NCBI GenBank assembly: GCA_937891735.1
Contig: CALAGR010000427.1
Span: 1-32,829, forward strand
Source: an uncultured Pseudomonadota bacterium
Lineage (GTDB): Bacteria; Myxococcota_A; UBA796; UBA9615
Length of the DNA stretch: 32,829 nucleotides
Direction: 5' to 3'
Program-made: the position numbers and the translations under genes
Notes under the pieces: generated by a model
Told to the model about the DNA's origin: nothing
The model's database searches: none
Seen by the model: only the letters and a program-made list of their open reading frames with translations
Part shown: positions 23,973 through 31,045 of the stretch, one piece after another
How positions within the stretch are numbered: position 1 is the stretch's first letter
How the letters are laid out: every line of letters starts with the position of its first letter

Positions 23973-25883
23973 ATGCGGCTGACCTCCCCACTCCTCCTCC
24001 TGGCTCCCTTGCTGGGGGGCTGCTTCTTCATCGAGCCCGGCTTCGATGACGTGGCGCCGCTGGACCACTCGCGCTCGCCGTGCTTCTCCGCCAACGTGCT
24101 CGACGGGCTGTCGGAGACCGACCCCGCCGAGATGACGGCCCTGTACGACTGCCTCAACGTCAACGGCGGCTTCGATGCCCTGCGCGGCATCGTGCAGGCC
24201 ATGACGGTCGAGCAGACCCGCTCGGGGTCCATCGCGGCCCTCGAGTTCGCCGGGGTCGTCAACCGGTTCGCGTTCGAAGCGGACGTCATCGACGGCCTGC
24301 GCCAGAGCATCCACCTGCTCCAGGAGGAGAACGGCTTCCTGCTGCACGTGGTGCACACGATCGCCGAGTGGTCCTACGGCCGGCCCTGGCCGGAGGTCGA
24401 GCTGGCCTTCGCGAGCGGGGGAGGGGAGCTCCTGGAGCCCGCCGCGGTCGATCAGGGGCTGGTGAAGCCGGCCCTGGGGCTGCTGTCCACGTTGTCCGCG
24501 AAGATGCTCGACTTCGGCGACGTGGAGCTGTCGGCGAGCCAGCTCGGGCAGCTGACGGAGATGACGGAGCTGGCGGACGCGCTGGACACCCTGAGCCGTC
24601 TCGTCGCCGACCAGGAAGCCGACCTGTTCGAGCACGTCGCCGAGGACTTCGGGGCGTACTTCGAGCGGAGCGTCGACCCCGACGGCACCGACACCCTGGT
24701 GGCCGTGGTGGAGTCCCTGCTCGTGCCCCAGCCCGGCACAGGCGGCGAGGCGCCGCTGCTGGCGGCGGTGCCCCTGGTGGACGTGATCCTCGACGACCCG
24801 GTGGCGCTGCCGGGCCTGGTGAACGCCGTGGGCGCGCTGTACACGGCCGGGGAGTTCTGGCTGCTCCCCAACCAGCTGGATGGGCTGCTGGCCATGGACG
24901 CCGATGGTGGGGTGCTGCAGCCCGGCGAGCTCGACGCGCTCTCGGCCCTCATCCGCACGCTGGACCTGGCGAACCGCCCGGCAAGCTGCGCCTTCATCAG
25001 CGTGGACAACCTCAGCGTGTGGATCCTGGAGACCGTCGCGGGCTTCGATCCCGATGACCTGGGCTCGCTCATCCAGCTCGTCGACGGTCTGGTGGACGAC
25101 GTCGTGTTCTTCGGCTCCATCGCCTGCAGCGGCGTGGACTCGGACCTGATGGAGGTGGTGCCCTCGCTGACCCGCCTCGCCGAGAGCGGCGCGCTGCGCT
25201 CGCTGATCCCGCTGCTGCTCGCCCTCCGGGAGGCGGATCGGGTGGGGGAGATCGTCGATCTGCTCAGCATCCTGGAGCGGGGCCAGGCGGTGCCCGCCCT
25301 CGCCGCCCACGGCCGCCGGGTGCTGGACGGCCCCTTCCTGGGCAACGCCCTGCGCATCGTCGGGGCCTACGTGGATCCCGAGGACGCCGCCGCCCAGGGC
25401 GACCTGTACACCATCTTGCGGATCGTCGACTTCGCAGTGTCTCCGGCCGCGGGGGAGCCCTACACCCGCAGCCCCCTGGGGGCGATGGTGCCGGTCCTGC
25501 GGGAGTGGGTGGCGGCTGATCGCCAGCGCGTCAGCGACTTCCTCGTGGCCTGGGCGGCGCTGCTGGGCGCCGATGGCTCGGAGAGCAATGGCTTCCTCGA
25601 CGAGCTCGCGCCCCTCCTGGCCATCGACCCGGACCTGGACTTCATCGGCACGGTGGGCGCCCTGGTCGAGGACCCGGTCGTGCTCGTGCCCCTGCTGCGG
25701 ATCCTGGAGCACGAAGGGCTCGTCGCCACGTTCGTGGACGCGGACGGACCGGATGGCCGGGAGGGGCCGCTGGGCTTGATCGGGCGGCTGGCCGCGGACG
25801 GCTCGCTGGGGGAGCTGCTGGGGGTCCTGGTGTGGCTCGCGGATGTGTTGGACGACATCGGGCTGTTGCCCGAAGGGGAGTGA
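23973..25883 (+). CDS. Large lipoprotein of unknown function, helical-repeat-like
   Basis: 636 residues. The signal MRLTSPLLLLAPLLGGC ends in a lipobox (LGGC). The mature protein is Leu/Val/Asp/Glu-rich with recurring pairs of amphipathic helices (for example LVAVVESLLVPQP, LVDVILDDPVALPGLVNAVGALY, LIPLLLALREADRVGEIVDLLSILERG, FIGTVGALVEDPVVLVPLLRILEHEG), resembling an all-helical solenoid. Only a few Cys are present and there are no metal-binding motifs, unlike the other lipoproteins here. It is probably an outer-membrane or periplasmic scaffold, by inference. The PRTase-like gene begins 1 base after its stop, so the two are cotranscribed. Confidence 0.8.
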   Translation: MRLTSPLLLLAPLLGGCFFIEPGFDDVAPLDHSRSPCFSANVLDGLSETDPAEMTALYDCLNVNGGFDALRGIVQAMTVEQTRSGSIAALEFAGVVNRFAFEADVIDGLRQSIHLLQEENGFLLHVVHTIAEWSYGRPWPEVELAFASGGGELLEPAAVDQGLVKPALGLLSTLSAKMLDFGDVELSASQLGQLTEMTELADALDTLSRLVADQEADLFEHVAEDFGAYFERSVDPDGTDTLVAVVESLLVPQPGTGGEAPLLAAVPLVDVILDDPVALPGLVNAVGALYTAGEFWLLPNQLDGLLAMDADGGVLQPGELDALSALIRTLDLANRPASCAFISVDNLSVWILETVAGFDPDDLGSLIQLVDGLVDDVVFFGSIACSGVDSDLMEVVPSLTRLAESGALRSLIPLLLALREADRVGEIVDLLSILERGQAVPALAAHGRRVLDGPFLGNALRIVGAYVDPEDAAAQGDLYTILRIVDFAVSPAAGEPYTRSPLGAMVPVLREWVAADRQRVSDFLVAWAALLGADGSESNGFLDELAPLLAIDPDLDFIGTVGALVEDPVVLVPLLRILEHEGLVATFVDADGPDGREGPLGLIGRLAADGSLGELLGVLVWLADVLDDIGLLPEGE

Positions 25884-25884
25884 C

Positions 25885-26694
25885 ATGGATGACATCGCCT
25901 ACAGCGAGATGAAGCGCCACCTGCCCCAGATCGAGCACCGGTACGGCGACCGGGTGCGGATCCTCGCGGACATCGCGGCGCTGACCATGCTGTCGCGCCT
26001 CGGGAGCCCCGACAGCCGGCAGCCGGACGTGAACCGGATCCTGCGGCGCTGCTACGAGCGGCTGATCATGGCGGTGGTCAACGAGGTGTTCCCACGTCAG
26101 CAGGCGCGGGTGCCGACCCGCATGGAGGCGGTGACGCCGGGCACCACCTGGAACGGCCCGATCATCGATCCCACCACGCCGGTGGTGCTGGTGGGGCTCG
26201 CGCGCGCAGGCACGCTGCCGGCCTACCAGGGCTTCGACCTGCTGCACGACCTGTGCGACGCGTCCGGGCTGCGGGTCGATCACGTGGCCATGCAGCGGCG
26301 CACCGACGCCGCGGGGCAGGTCATCGGCACCGACATCGGCGGCAGCAAGTTCGGCGGGGGCGTGCAGGACGCCATCGTGATGCTGCCGGACCCGATGGGA
26401 GCCACCGGAAGCTCCATGTGCGACGCCATCGATCTGGTGAAGTCCCTGTCCGGCACGCCCCGGGCGATCGTGGCCCTGCACCTCATCATCACGCCCGAGT
26501 ACGTGCGCCGGGTGCACGGCGCGCACCCCGAGTGCCACATCTTCGCGCTGCGTCTGGACCGGGGCACGAGCTCAGCGGAGGCGCTGGCCCGGGTGCCCGG
26601 TGAAGACCCGTCCGAGACCGGCTGCAACGAGGTGCACTACATCGTCCCCGGCGCTGGCGGGGTCGGAGAGCTGATCAACAACTCCTACGCCTGA
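25885..26694 (+). CDS. Uracil phosphoribosyltransferase-like protein
   Basis: 269 residues; AAGGGGAG ends 4 bases before the ATG. A type I PRTase fold is shown by VVLVGLARAGTLPAYQG and the PRPP loop MLPDPMGATGSSM (166-178), which matches the UPRT-specific DPMxATG. The C-terminal NEVHYIVPGAGGVGELINNSY aligns with the uracil-binding YIVPGLGDAGDR block, but GDAGDR is replaced by GGVGEL. The protein is about 60 residues longer than bacterial Upp, mainly at the N-terminus. It may therefore be a PRTase with changed base specificity rather than the salvage enzyme. Its end overlaps that of htpX by 10 bases on opposite strands. Confidence 0.8.
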   Translation: MDDIAYSEMKRHLPQIEHRYGDRVRILADIAALTMLSRLGSPDSRQPDVNRILRRCYERLIMAVVNEVFPRQQARVPTRMEAVTPGTTWNGPIIDPTTPVVLVGLARAGTLPAYQGFDLLHDLCDASGLRVDHVAMQRRTDAAGQVIGTDIGGSKFGGGVQDAIVMLPDPMGATGSSMCDAIDLVKSLSGTPRAIVALHLIITPEYVRRVHGAHPECHIFALRLDRGTSSAEALARVPGEDPSETGCNEVHYIVPGAGGVGELINNSYA

Positions 26695-27527
26695 CCCAGC
26701 TCCGCGGCGATGCGGTGCAGGGCGGTGACCCGGTCCCCGGTGGCGGGATGGGTTCGGAACAGCTTGCTCATCCCGCCCGCGCCCCCCAGGGGGCTGATGA
26801 TGAACAGGTGGCTCGTCGCGGGGTTGGCGTTGCTCGGGCGGCCCGCCGCGTAGCGCTCCAGCTTGCCCAGGGCCGAGGCGAGGGCCAGGGGCTTGCGGCT
26901 GATCAGCGCGCCTGCGCGGTCGGCGCCGAACTCGCGGGACCGGCTGACGGACATCTGCAGCAGCATCGCGCCTACCGGTGCCAGGATCATCATCGCGATG
27001 GCGACGATGGGGTTGGTGTCGCGGTCGCGTCCCCCGCCCATGAAGAAGCCCCACCGCGAGATCATCGTGATGGCGCCCACCATGGATGCAGCGATGGTGG
27101 ACAGCAGGATGTCCCGGTTCTTGACGTGCCCCAGCTCGTGGGCGAGCACGCCTTCGAGCTCGTCCTGATTGAGCATGCCCAGCAGTCCGTCGGTGACGGC
27201 GACCACGGCGGACTTGGGGCCGCGCCCGGTGGCGAACGCGTTCGGCGCGGGGTTGGGGACGATGGCGACCGTGGGCATGGGCAGGCCCGCGGCGTCGGCG
27301 AGGCGGCGCACGGTGGACACCAGCCGCGGCGCGTCGGCTTCGGTGACCACCCGCGCGCGTTGGCTGCGCAAAACGATCTTGTCGCTGAACCAGAAGCTGC
27401 CCAGGTTGATGACCAGGGAGACCAGGAAGAACCCGGCGGCGCCGCTCTGCCCGAAGAGCGCCCCTCCGAGGGCGACGAGCAGCGCGCTGAGGCCGGCCAT
27501 GAGGGCGAAGGTCTTGAGTGTGTTCAT
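26685..27527 (-). CDS. htpX: HtpX-family membrane zinc metalloprotease
   Basis: 280 residues. Two N-terminal membrane helices (about 5-25 and 32-48) precede the cytoplasmic protease domain. Zinc ligands are His130 and His134 in AHELGHVKNRD, with Glu131 as base and a third ligand Glu199 in SREFGADRAGA. Another hydrophobic pair (about 143-158 and 174-193) lies between them, as in E. coli HtpX. PNAFATGRGPKSAVVAVTDGLL and RTHPATGDRVTAL are family blocks. The enzyme degrades misfolded inner-membrane proteins alongside FtsH. Length is usual. The gene is divergent from xthA across an 88-base gap. Confidence 0.95.
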   Translation of the reverse strand: MNTLKTFALMAGLSALLVALGGALFGQSGAAGFFLVSLVINLGSFWFSDKIVLRSQRARVVTEADAPRLVSTVRRLADAAGLPMPTVAIVPNPAPNAFATGRGPKSAVVAVTDGLLGMLNQDELEGVLAHELGHVKNRDILLSTIAASMVGAITMISRWGFFMGGGRDRDTNPIVAIAMMILAPVGAMLLQMSVSRSREFGADRAGALISRKPLALASALGKLERYAAGRPSNANPATSHLFIISPLGGAGGMSKLFRTHPATGDRVTALHRIAAELGQA

Positions 27528-27615
27528 GTCGCCCAATCTGGGTGCGCTCGAGCTGCCGTCAAGCGTCTTGGGCCGTCCCCTGGTCGGTCGGATGGGAATG
27601 AGGCAGCATCCCGGC

Positions 27616-28386
27616 ATGCTGATGGCTTCATGGAACATCAACGGCCTGCGGGCGGTGTGCCGCAACGGGTTCATCGACTGGCTCGAGGACTGTGACTACG
27701 ACCTGGTCTTCCTGCAGGAGACGAAGGCCTCCCCCGAGCAGGTGCCCAAGGAGCTCGAGCAGCTGAGCTGGGGCAGCGCGCTGCAGTCGAGCACGGTCAA
27801 GAAGGGCTACTCCGGGGTCGCGGTGTTCTGGCGGGACGAAGAGCCGGACGAGATCTACCTGGGCCTGGGGATCGAGCGGTTCGACGTGGAGGGCCGCGCC
27901 ATCGGGGTGCGGTACGGCGACCTCGTGGTGTACGGCTGCTACTTCCCCAACGGCGGGCGGGGGCCCGAGCGGGTCGCGTACAAGCTCGCGTTCTACGAGG
28001 CCATGCTCGCCCGCATGAACGAGCTGCGGGCGCAGGGCCGCGAGGTCGTGGTGTGCGGCGACTTCAACATCGCCCACCACCCCATCGATCTGTCCCGTCC
28101 CCGCGAGAGCGCGAGCACCTCGGGGTTCCTGCCCCGGGAGCGGGCGATGCTGGACCGGTTCGTGGCCCAGGGTTGGGTGGACACGTTCCGGCTCAAGCAC
28201 GAGGACGAGGCGGAGCGCTACTCGTGGTGGGACTACCGCACCCGCGGCCGGGAGCGGAACGTCGGCTGGCGCATCGACTACTTCTTCGCGGACCGGGCGC
28301 TCGCGGACCGGATCGTCGTCGCCGACATCTTGCAGGACGAGTACGGCAGCGACCACTGCCCGGTGATCCTCGAGCTCGCGGACTGA
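27616..28386 (+). CDS. xthA: Exodeoxyribonuclease III (AP endonuclease, ExoIII family)
   Basis: 256 residues; an in-frame ATG at 27622 (MASWNING) is a possible start and closer to the usual family N-terminus. Catalytic and metal residues are in place: Asn7 in WNING, Glu35 in LQETK, Tyr109 in CYFPNG, Asp149 and Asn151 in GDFNIAH, and Asp246-His247 in GSDHCPV. WRIDYFF is the recognised C-terminal block. The enzyme cuts DNA 5' to abasic sites in base excision repair and has 3'-phosphatase and exonuclease activity. It is transcribed away from htpX and ends 3 bases from the convergent CBS gene. Confidence 0.95.
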   Translation: MLMASWNINGLRAVCRNGFIDWLEDCDYDLVFLQETKASPEQVPKELEQLSWGSALQSSTVKKGYSGVAVFWRDEEPDEIYLGLGIERFDVEGRAIGVRYGDLVVYGCYFPNGGRGPERVAYKLAFYEAMLARMNELRAQGREVVVCGDFNIAHHPIDLSRPRESASTSGFLPRERAMLDRFVAQGWVDTFRLKHEDEAERYSWWDYRTRGRERNVGWRIDYFFADRALADRIVVADILQDEYGSDHCPVILELAD

Positions 28387-28389
28387 GGT

Positions 28390-28809
28390 CTACCGGAGCG
28401 TGGACTCGACGTACCGCACGAAGTCGTGCTCGGTGAGGATCCCGACGAGCACGCCTCCCTCCACCACGAGCTGCGAGCCGATCTTGCGCTGCAGCATGCG
28501 CTGCGCGGCTTCGAGGAGGGGCGTGTCGGGGGCCACGATCTCGACCTGCGCGACCATCACCTCGGTGACCCCGATGCTGCGCAGGTAGGCCCGCTGGATC
28601 GAGGCCGGCAGCTCGCCCCCTCCGCCGAGCGCGCCCCGTAGCAGGTCCCTCTGGCTGACGAGGCCCAGCACGCGGTTGTCCGAATCGACGATGGGCACGT
28701 GCCGGATCTTGTGGATGGCCATGAGCTCGCTGGCCTCCGCGAGGTTGCCCTCGGGGCCCAGCGTCAACACGCCACGGGTCATCAGATGCTGGACCTCGAG
28801 CCGACTCAT
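28390..28809 (-). CDS. Tandem CBS domain protein
   Basis: 139 residues made of one CBS pair: VQHLMTRGVLTLGPEGNLAEASELMAIHKIRHVPIVD and VTEVMVAQVEIVAPDTPLLEAAQRM with QLVVEGGVLVGILTEHDFVRYV. Stand-alone CBS pairs bind adenine nucleotides (AMP, ATP, SAM or c-di-AMP) and often act as energy or ligand sensors for a partner. No partner is fused here. The sequence is cytoplasmic. It lies 37 bases downstream of the poly-Asp lipoprotein, so it may be the last gene of the ATP-grasp transcript. Confidence 0.92.
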   Translation of the reverse strand: MSRLEVQHLMTRGVLTLGPEGNLAEASELMAIHKIRHVPIVDSDNRVLGLVSQRDLLRGALGGGGELPASIQRAYLRSIGVTEVMVAQVEIVAPDTPLLEAAQRMLQRKIGSQLVVEGGVLVGILTEHDFVRYVESTLR

Positions 28810-28846
28810 GGGCTCATTGTGCACCGGGCGGACCGGCACATCGGCA

Positions 28847-29767
28847 TTACTGCCAACGGGCGGGGTTCGTCGTGGCGCCCCAGAACGCGATCCCCGTCTG
28901 CGCCTGCAGGGTCGCGCTGCCGGTGAGCGGATCGATGGTGTAGATGTCGCCGGCCTCGGTGAAGCCGTACACCAGCCCGTTCTGGGAGTGGTACGCGAGC
29001 CCGAACATCGCGCCTGCGCCCGTGGCGCCCAGCACAACGGTGGACATGTTGGCGGGGTTCACGCTGAGCAGCGAGGTCGGGTTGCTCGGGTCCGTCTCGG
29101 CCATGAGGTTGTAGAGCAGCCCGTCGGGCAGTCCCACCGTGTCGCCTGCGAACACCCAGTCCCCGGACACGCTGCCGAGCAGGGTGCGCGACGCCGACGT
29201 CGTGCTCGACGTGTACAGATCCCCGCCGCCTCCCAGGATCAGCGAGCCGTCGGGCAGGCAGGTCGCGGCGTTGACGGTGCCGTAGCCGTCGACGAACGCG
29301 CCCAGGTGGCTCATAGCGGCGGTGGTGGGGTTCACCGTGTACAGATCGTTGAACCCCACCGCGTACATGTTGCCCTGCGTGTCGATGGCGAGATCGGTGA
29401 TCTGCACCGTGAGCCAGCCCGCGTCGAACGTGCCGACGGTGGCGACGGCGAAGGTCACTGGATCGACGGTGTACAGGGTCGTCGCGGAGTGGGCGTAGAT
29501 GTAGGCGAGGGGCGCCGGGGTGGTGTCGTCATCGTCGTCGTCGTCGTCATCGTCATCGTCATCGTCGTCGTCGTCGTCATCGTCGTCGTCGTCGCTGCTG
29601 TCGTCATCACCGCTGTCGTCATCGCCGGTGTCGTCGTCGTCCGCCACGTCGTCATCACCGGTGTCGTCGTCGTCCGCCACATCGTCGTCGTCGGCCGGGC
29701 CGGCGAACGGGGTCAGTGAGCAGCCGACGACGAGGGCCAGCGTGGACAACCAGATGAGGCGCGCCAT
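28847..29767 (-). CDS. Lipoprotein with extreme poly-Asp tether and beta-propeller-like domain
   Basis: 306 residues. The signal MARLIWLSTLALVVGC ends in a lipobox (VVGC). Residues 26-81 are almost only Asp with Val-Ala, Thr-Gly and Ser breaks, ending in an unbroken run of 23 Asp (59-81) coded by GAC/GAT. The C-terminal 220 residues contain repeating units (LYTVDPVTFAVATVGTFDAG, LYTVNPTTAAMSHLGAFVDG, IYTIDPLTGSATLQAQTG) of the propeller type seen in secreted DUF4394/SMP-30-like proteins. The tether would extend about 20 nm if unfolded and should bind calcium or other cations (inference). It follows the ATP-grasp gene after 18 bases and shares its transcript. Confidence 0.85.
   Translation of the reverse strand: MARLIWLSTLALVVGCSLTPFAGPADDDDVADDDDTGDDDVADDDDTGDDDSGDDDSSDDDDDDDDDDDDDDDDDDDDDDDTTPAPLAYIYAHSATTLYTVDPVTFAVATVGTFDAGWLTVQITDLAIDTQGNMYAVGFNDLYTVNPTTAAMSHLGAFVDGYGTVNAATCLPDGSLILGGGGDLYTSSTTSASRTLLGSVSGDWVFAGDTVGLPDGLLYNLMAETDPSNPTSLLSVNPANMSTVVLGATGAGAMFGLAYHSQNGLVYGFTEAGDIYTIDPLTGSATLQAQTGIAFWGATTNPARWQ
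29525..29593. repeat. GTC/ATC trinucleotide repeat encoding 23 Asp
   Basis: Twenty-three consecutive trinucleotides GTC or ATC on the plus strand (GAC/GAT on the coding strand), with GTC in runs of up to five. Such tracts are prone to slippage in units of three, changing tether length without breaking the frame. Shorter imperfect copies continue to about 29690. Confidence 0.9.
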
Positions 29768-29785
29768 GGCGGTCAGCCTAGCGGG

Positions 29786-30772
29786 TCAGGCAGCCCTGAG
29801 GCCGGCGAGCTGCGGCACCACGTGGTGCTTGATGTAGCGCACGACCTCGCGCATGCCGTCGATGCCCGTCTGCTTGCCGAGCACGCCGCTGTAGTTCGTG
29901 GTGCCGTTGATGTCGTAGGTGTAGCGGAGCCCGTCGGCGCCCTGCACGAACTCGATGCCGGCCACCTCGATGCCCTCGGCGGCGATCATGCGCAGCATCT
30001 TGATCACCAGCTCGTCGTCGGCCGTGATCGGGCTCTGGGAGAACTTGGTGCTCACGCCGACGCTGTCGGAGTCCTCGCCGTCGATGGGGCACACGTCGGG
30101 GTTGCTGGCAGGAACCTGGCAGGCGTCCGACGGGCAGAGCTGGAAGCCCTCGTCGGTGCGGCTGCGCATCGCGAACAGGAACCGATCCCCCACCAGCTCC
30201 ACCCGGGTGATGTAGGGCTCCGGCGGCTGGATGTACTGCTGCAGGATCACCTTGCCGTCCGGGCCCGCGTCGAACTCCCCGCTGGCCAGGAACGCCTCGA
30301 GCTGGTCGGCGTTGTAGAACAGGTGGATCCCGAGGCCCTTGCCGCCCTGGTTGTGCTTGGTGATGAACGGACCGTCGAAGGTCTGCGCCTGCTCCACGAG
30401 GTTCTTCGTGCCCACGGCGAGCACGGTGCGCGGGGTCAGGATCCCGTACTTTCGCAGGATCAGGTCCTGCCGCAGCTTGCTCATCTCGAACTCGAACGCA
30501 CGCAGCCCGTTGATCACGCGCCGGCCGTGCAGCTCGAGCCAGAACAGGATCTCGCGCGCCATCGTCACGGTGTGGCCGTGGTCGCGGGTGTGGGAGCTCG
30601 GGCTGACCCGGTTGATCCAGATCCCCTCGGGGGGCTCGGTGCTGGGATCGAGCACCCCGTCCACGAGGTAGTGCAGCTCGTAGGGGAAGCCTTCCGCTTC
30701 GAGGGCGTCCAGGAGCGGCGGGTTCCAGGCGGGGTTCTCGAACAGGATGTGCACGGTGGGGAGCGTGGCCAT
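29786..30772 (-). CDS. RimK-like ATP-grasp ligase
   Basis: 328 residues. AAGGAGG (30784-30778) five bases before the ATG is the strongest ribosome binding site in the window. The ATP-grasp core has the phosphate loop ITKHNQGGKGLGIHLF (about 166-181), VILQQYIQPPEPYITRVELVGDRFLFAM and the metal-binding end AGIEFVQGADGLRYTYDINGTTNYS (E, D-x-N-G-x-x-N). The overall layout is that of RimK/alpha-L-glutamate ligases, which join an amino acid to a carboxylate, often at a peptide end. An insert with three Cys (LCPSDACQVPASNPDVC) is not typical. The substrate is unknown. Expression appears controlled by a cysteine-type attenuator upstream. Confidence 0.88.
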   Translation of the reverse strand: MATLPTVHILFENPAWNPPLLDALEAEGFPYELHYLVDGVLDPSTEPPEGIWINRVSPSSHTRDHGHTVTMAREILFWLELHGRRVINGLRAFEFEMSKLRQDLILRKYGILTPRTVLAVGTKNLVEQAQTFDGPFITKHNQGGKGLGIHLFYNADQLEAFLASGEFDAGPDGKVILQQYIQPPEPYITRVELVGDRFLFAMRSRTDEGFQLCPSDACQVPASNPDVCPIDGEDSDSVGVSTKFSQSPITADDELVIKMLRMIAAEGIEVAGIEFVQGADGLRYTYDINGTTNYSGVLGKQTGIDGMREVVRYIKHHVVPQLAGLRAA

Positions 30773-30825
30773 GGGGGCCTCCTTGGCGGAAGGTCGAAGA
30801 TCGGGAGAGTCGGATGCAGGAGCGC

Positions 30826-30866
30826 GAAATAGAAAGAGCCCGCCTCGGGGGGACCGGGGCGGGCTC
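30826..30866 (-). terminator. Attenuator terminator ahead of the ATP-grasp gene
   Basis: Read on the minus strand: GAGCCCGCC (30866-30858), 13-base loop, GGCGGGCTC (30844-30836), then TTTCTATTTC (30835-30826). The 9-bp perfect stem plus U-tract is a strong intrinsic terminator, sited 53 bases before the ATP-grasp ATG and 31 bases after the Cys-rich leader stop. Confidence 0.85.
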
Positions 30867-30911
30867 GTGAAGTCGCGCAGGGCTATGCGGACGTCAGCTA
30901 CACCCCGGTCC
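30851..30911 (-). promoter_or_regulatory. Antiterminator pairing of the Cys attenuator
   Basis: GGACCGGGGTG at 30911-30901 (the last four codons of the leader peptide) pairs with CGCCCCGGTCC at 30861-30851 (11 bp, one G-U). The second strand takes the last bases of the terminator 5' arm and most of its loop, so this helix and the terminator exclude each other. Confidence 0.65.
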
Positions 30912-31014
30912 TGAGACAGGTGCAGCGACAACAAAGGCAGCTGCCGGCGGGGAGGTTCTGAGCGGAGACGTGCATGACCATGAGGCGGACAATGTGCGTG
31001 ACGTGTTGATGCAT
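30898..31014 (-). CDS. Cysteine-rich regulatory leader peptide
   Basis: 38 codons if read from the first ATG (31014-31012), ending TAG at 30900-30898. The N-terminus is His/Met-rich (MHQHVTHIVRLMVMHV); the C-terminal end is GSCLCCRCTCLRTGV, with Cys at codons 26, 28, 29, 31 and 33. Three of the five Cys codons are TGT, whereas TGC dominates by eye elsewhere here. No Shine-Dalgarno sequence precedes any of its three candidate ATGs (31014, 30981, 30975). A promoter candidate at 31019-30991 would make the transcript begin near the ATG at 30981, giving a leaderless 27-codon peptide. A role as a ribosome-stalling leader for attenuation is inferred from position, Cys codons and RNA pairing. A stable peptide product is not needed. 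A RiPP precursor is a less likely reading. Confidence 0.6.
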   Translation of the reverse strand: MHQHVTHIVRLMVMHVSAQNLPAGSCLCCRCTCLRTGV

Positions 31015-31019
31015 GTCAA
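30991..31019 (-). promoter_or_regulatory. Promoter candidate for the leader and ATP-grasp operon
   Basis: Minus strand: TTGACA (31019-31014, a perfect -35), 17-base spacer, CACATT (30996-30991). The -10 resembles the CACAGT before rnpB. It lies in the gap after the OPT transporter stop, so the ATP-grasp operon need not depend on read-through. Confidence 0.5.
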
Positions 31020-31045
31020 CCGCCGACCCAGGACAGGTCCGTGGA

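Noticed and set aside
29520..29700. CRISPR-like or satellite repeat
   Set aside because: The repeat is a trinucleotide tract within the coding frame for poly-Asp, without spacers.
30898..31014. Graspetide-type precursor for the ATP-grasp enzyme
   Set aside because: No acidic/hydroxyl core motif, no leader motif or transporter, and the last codons take part in a terminator/antiterminator switch; attenuation explains more. Kept as a lesser alternative.
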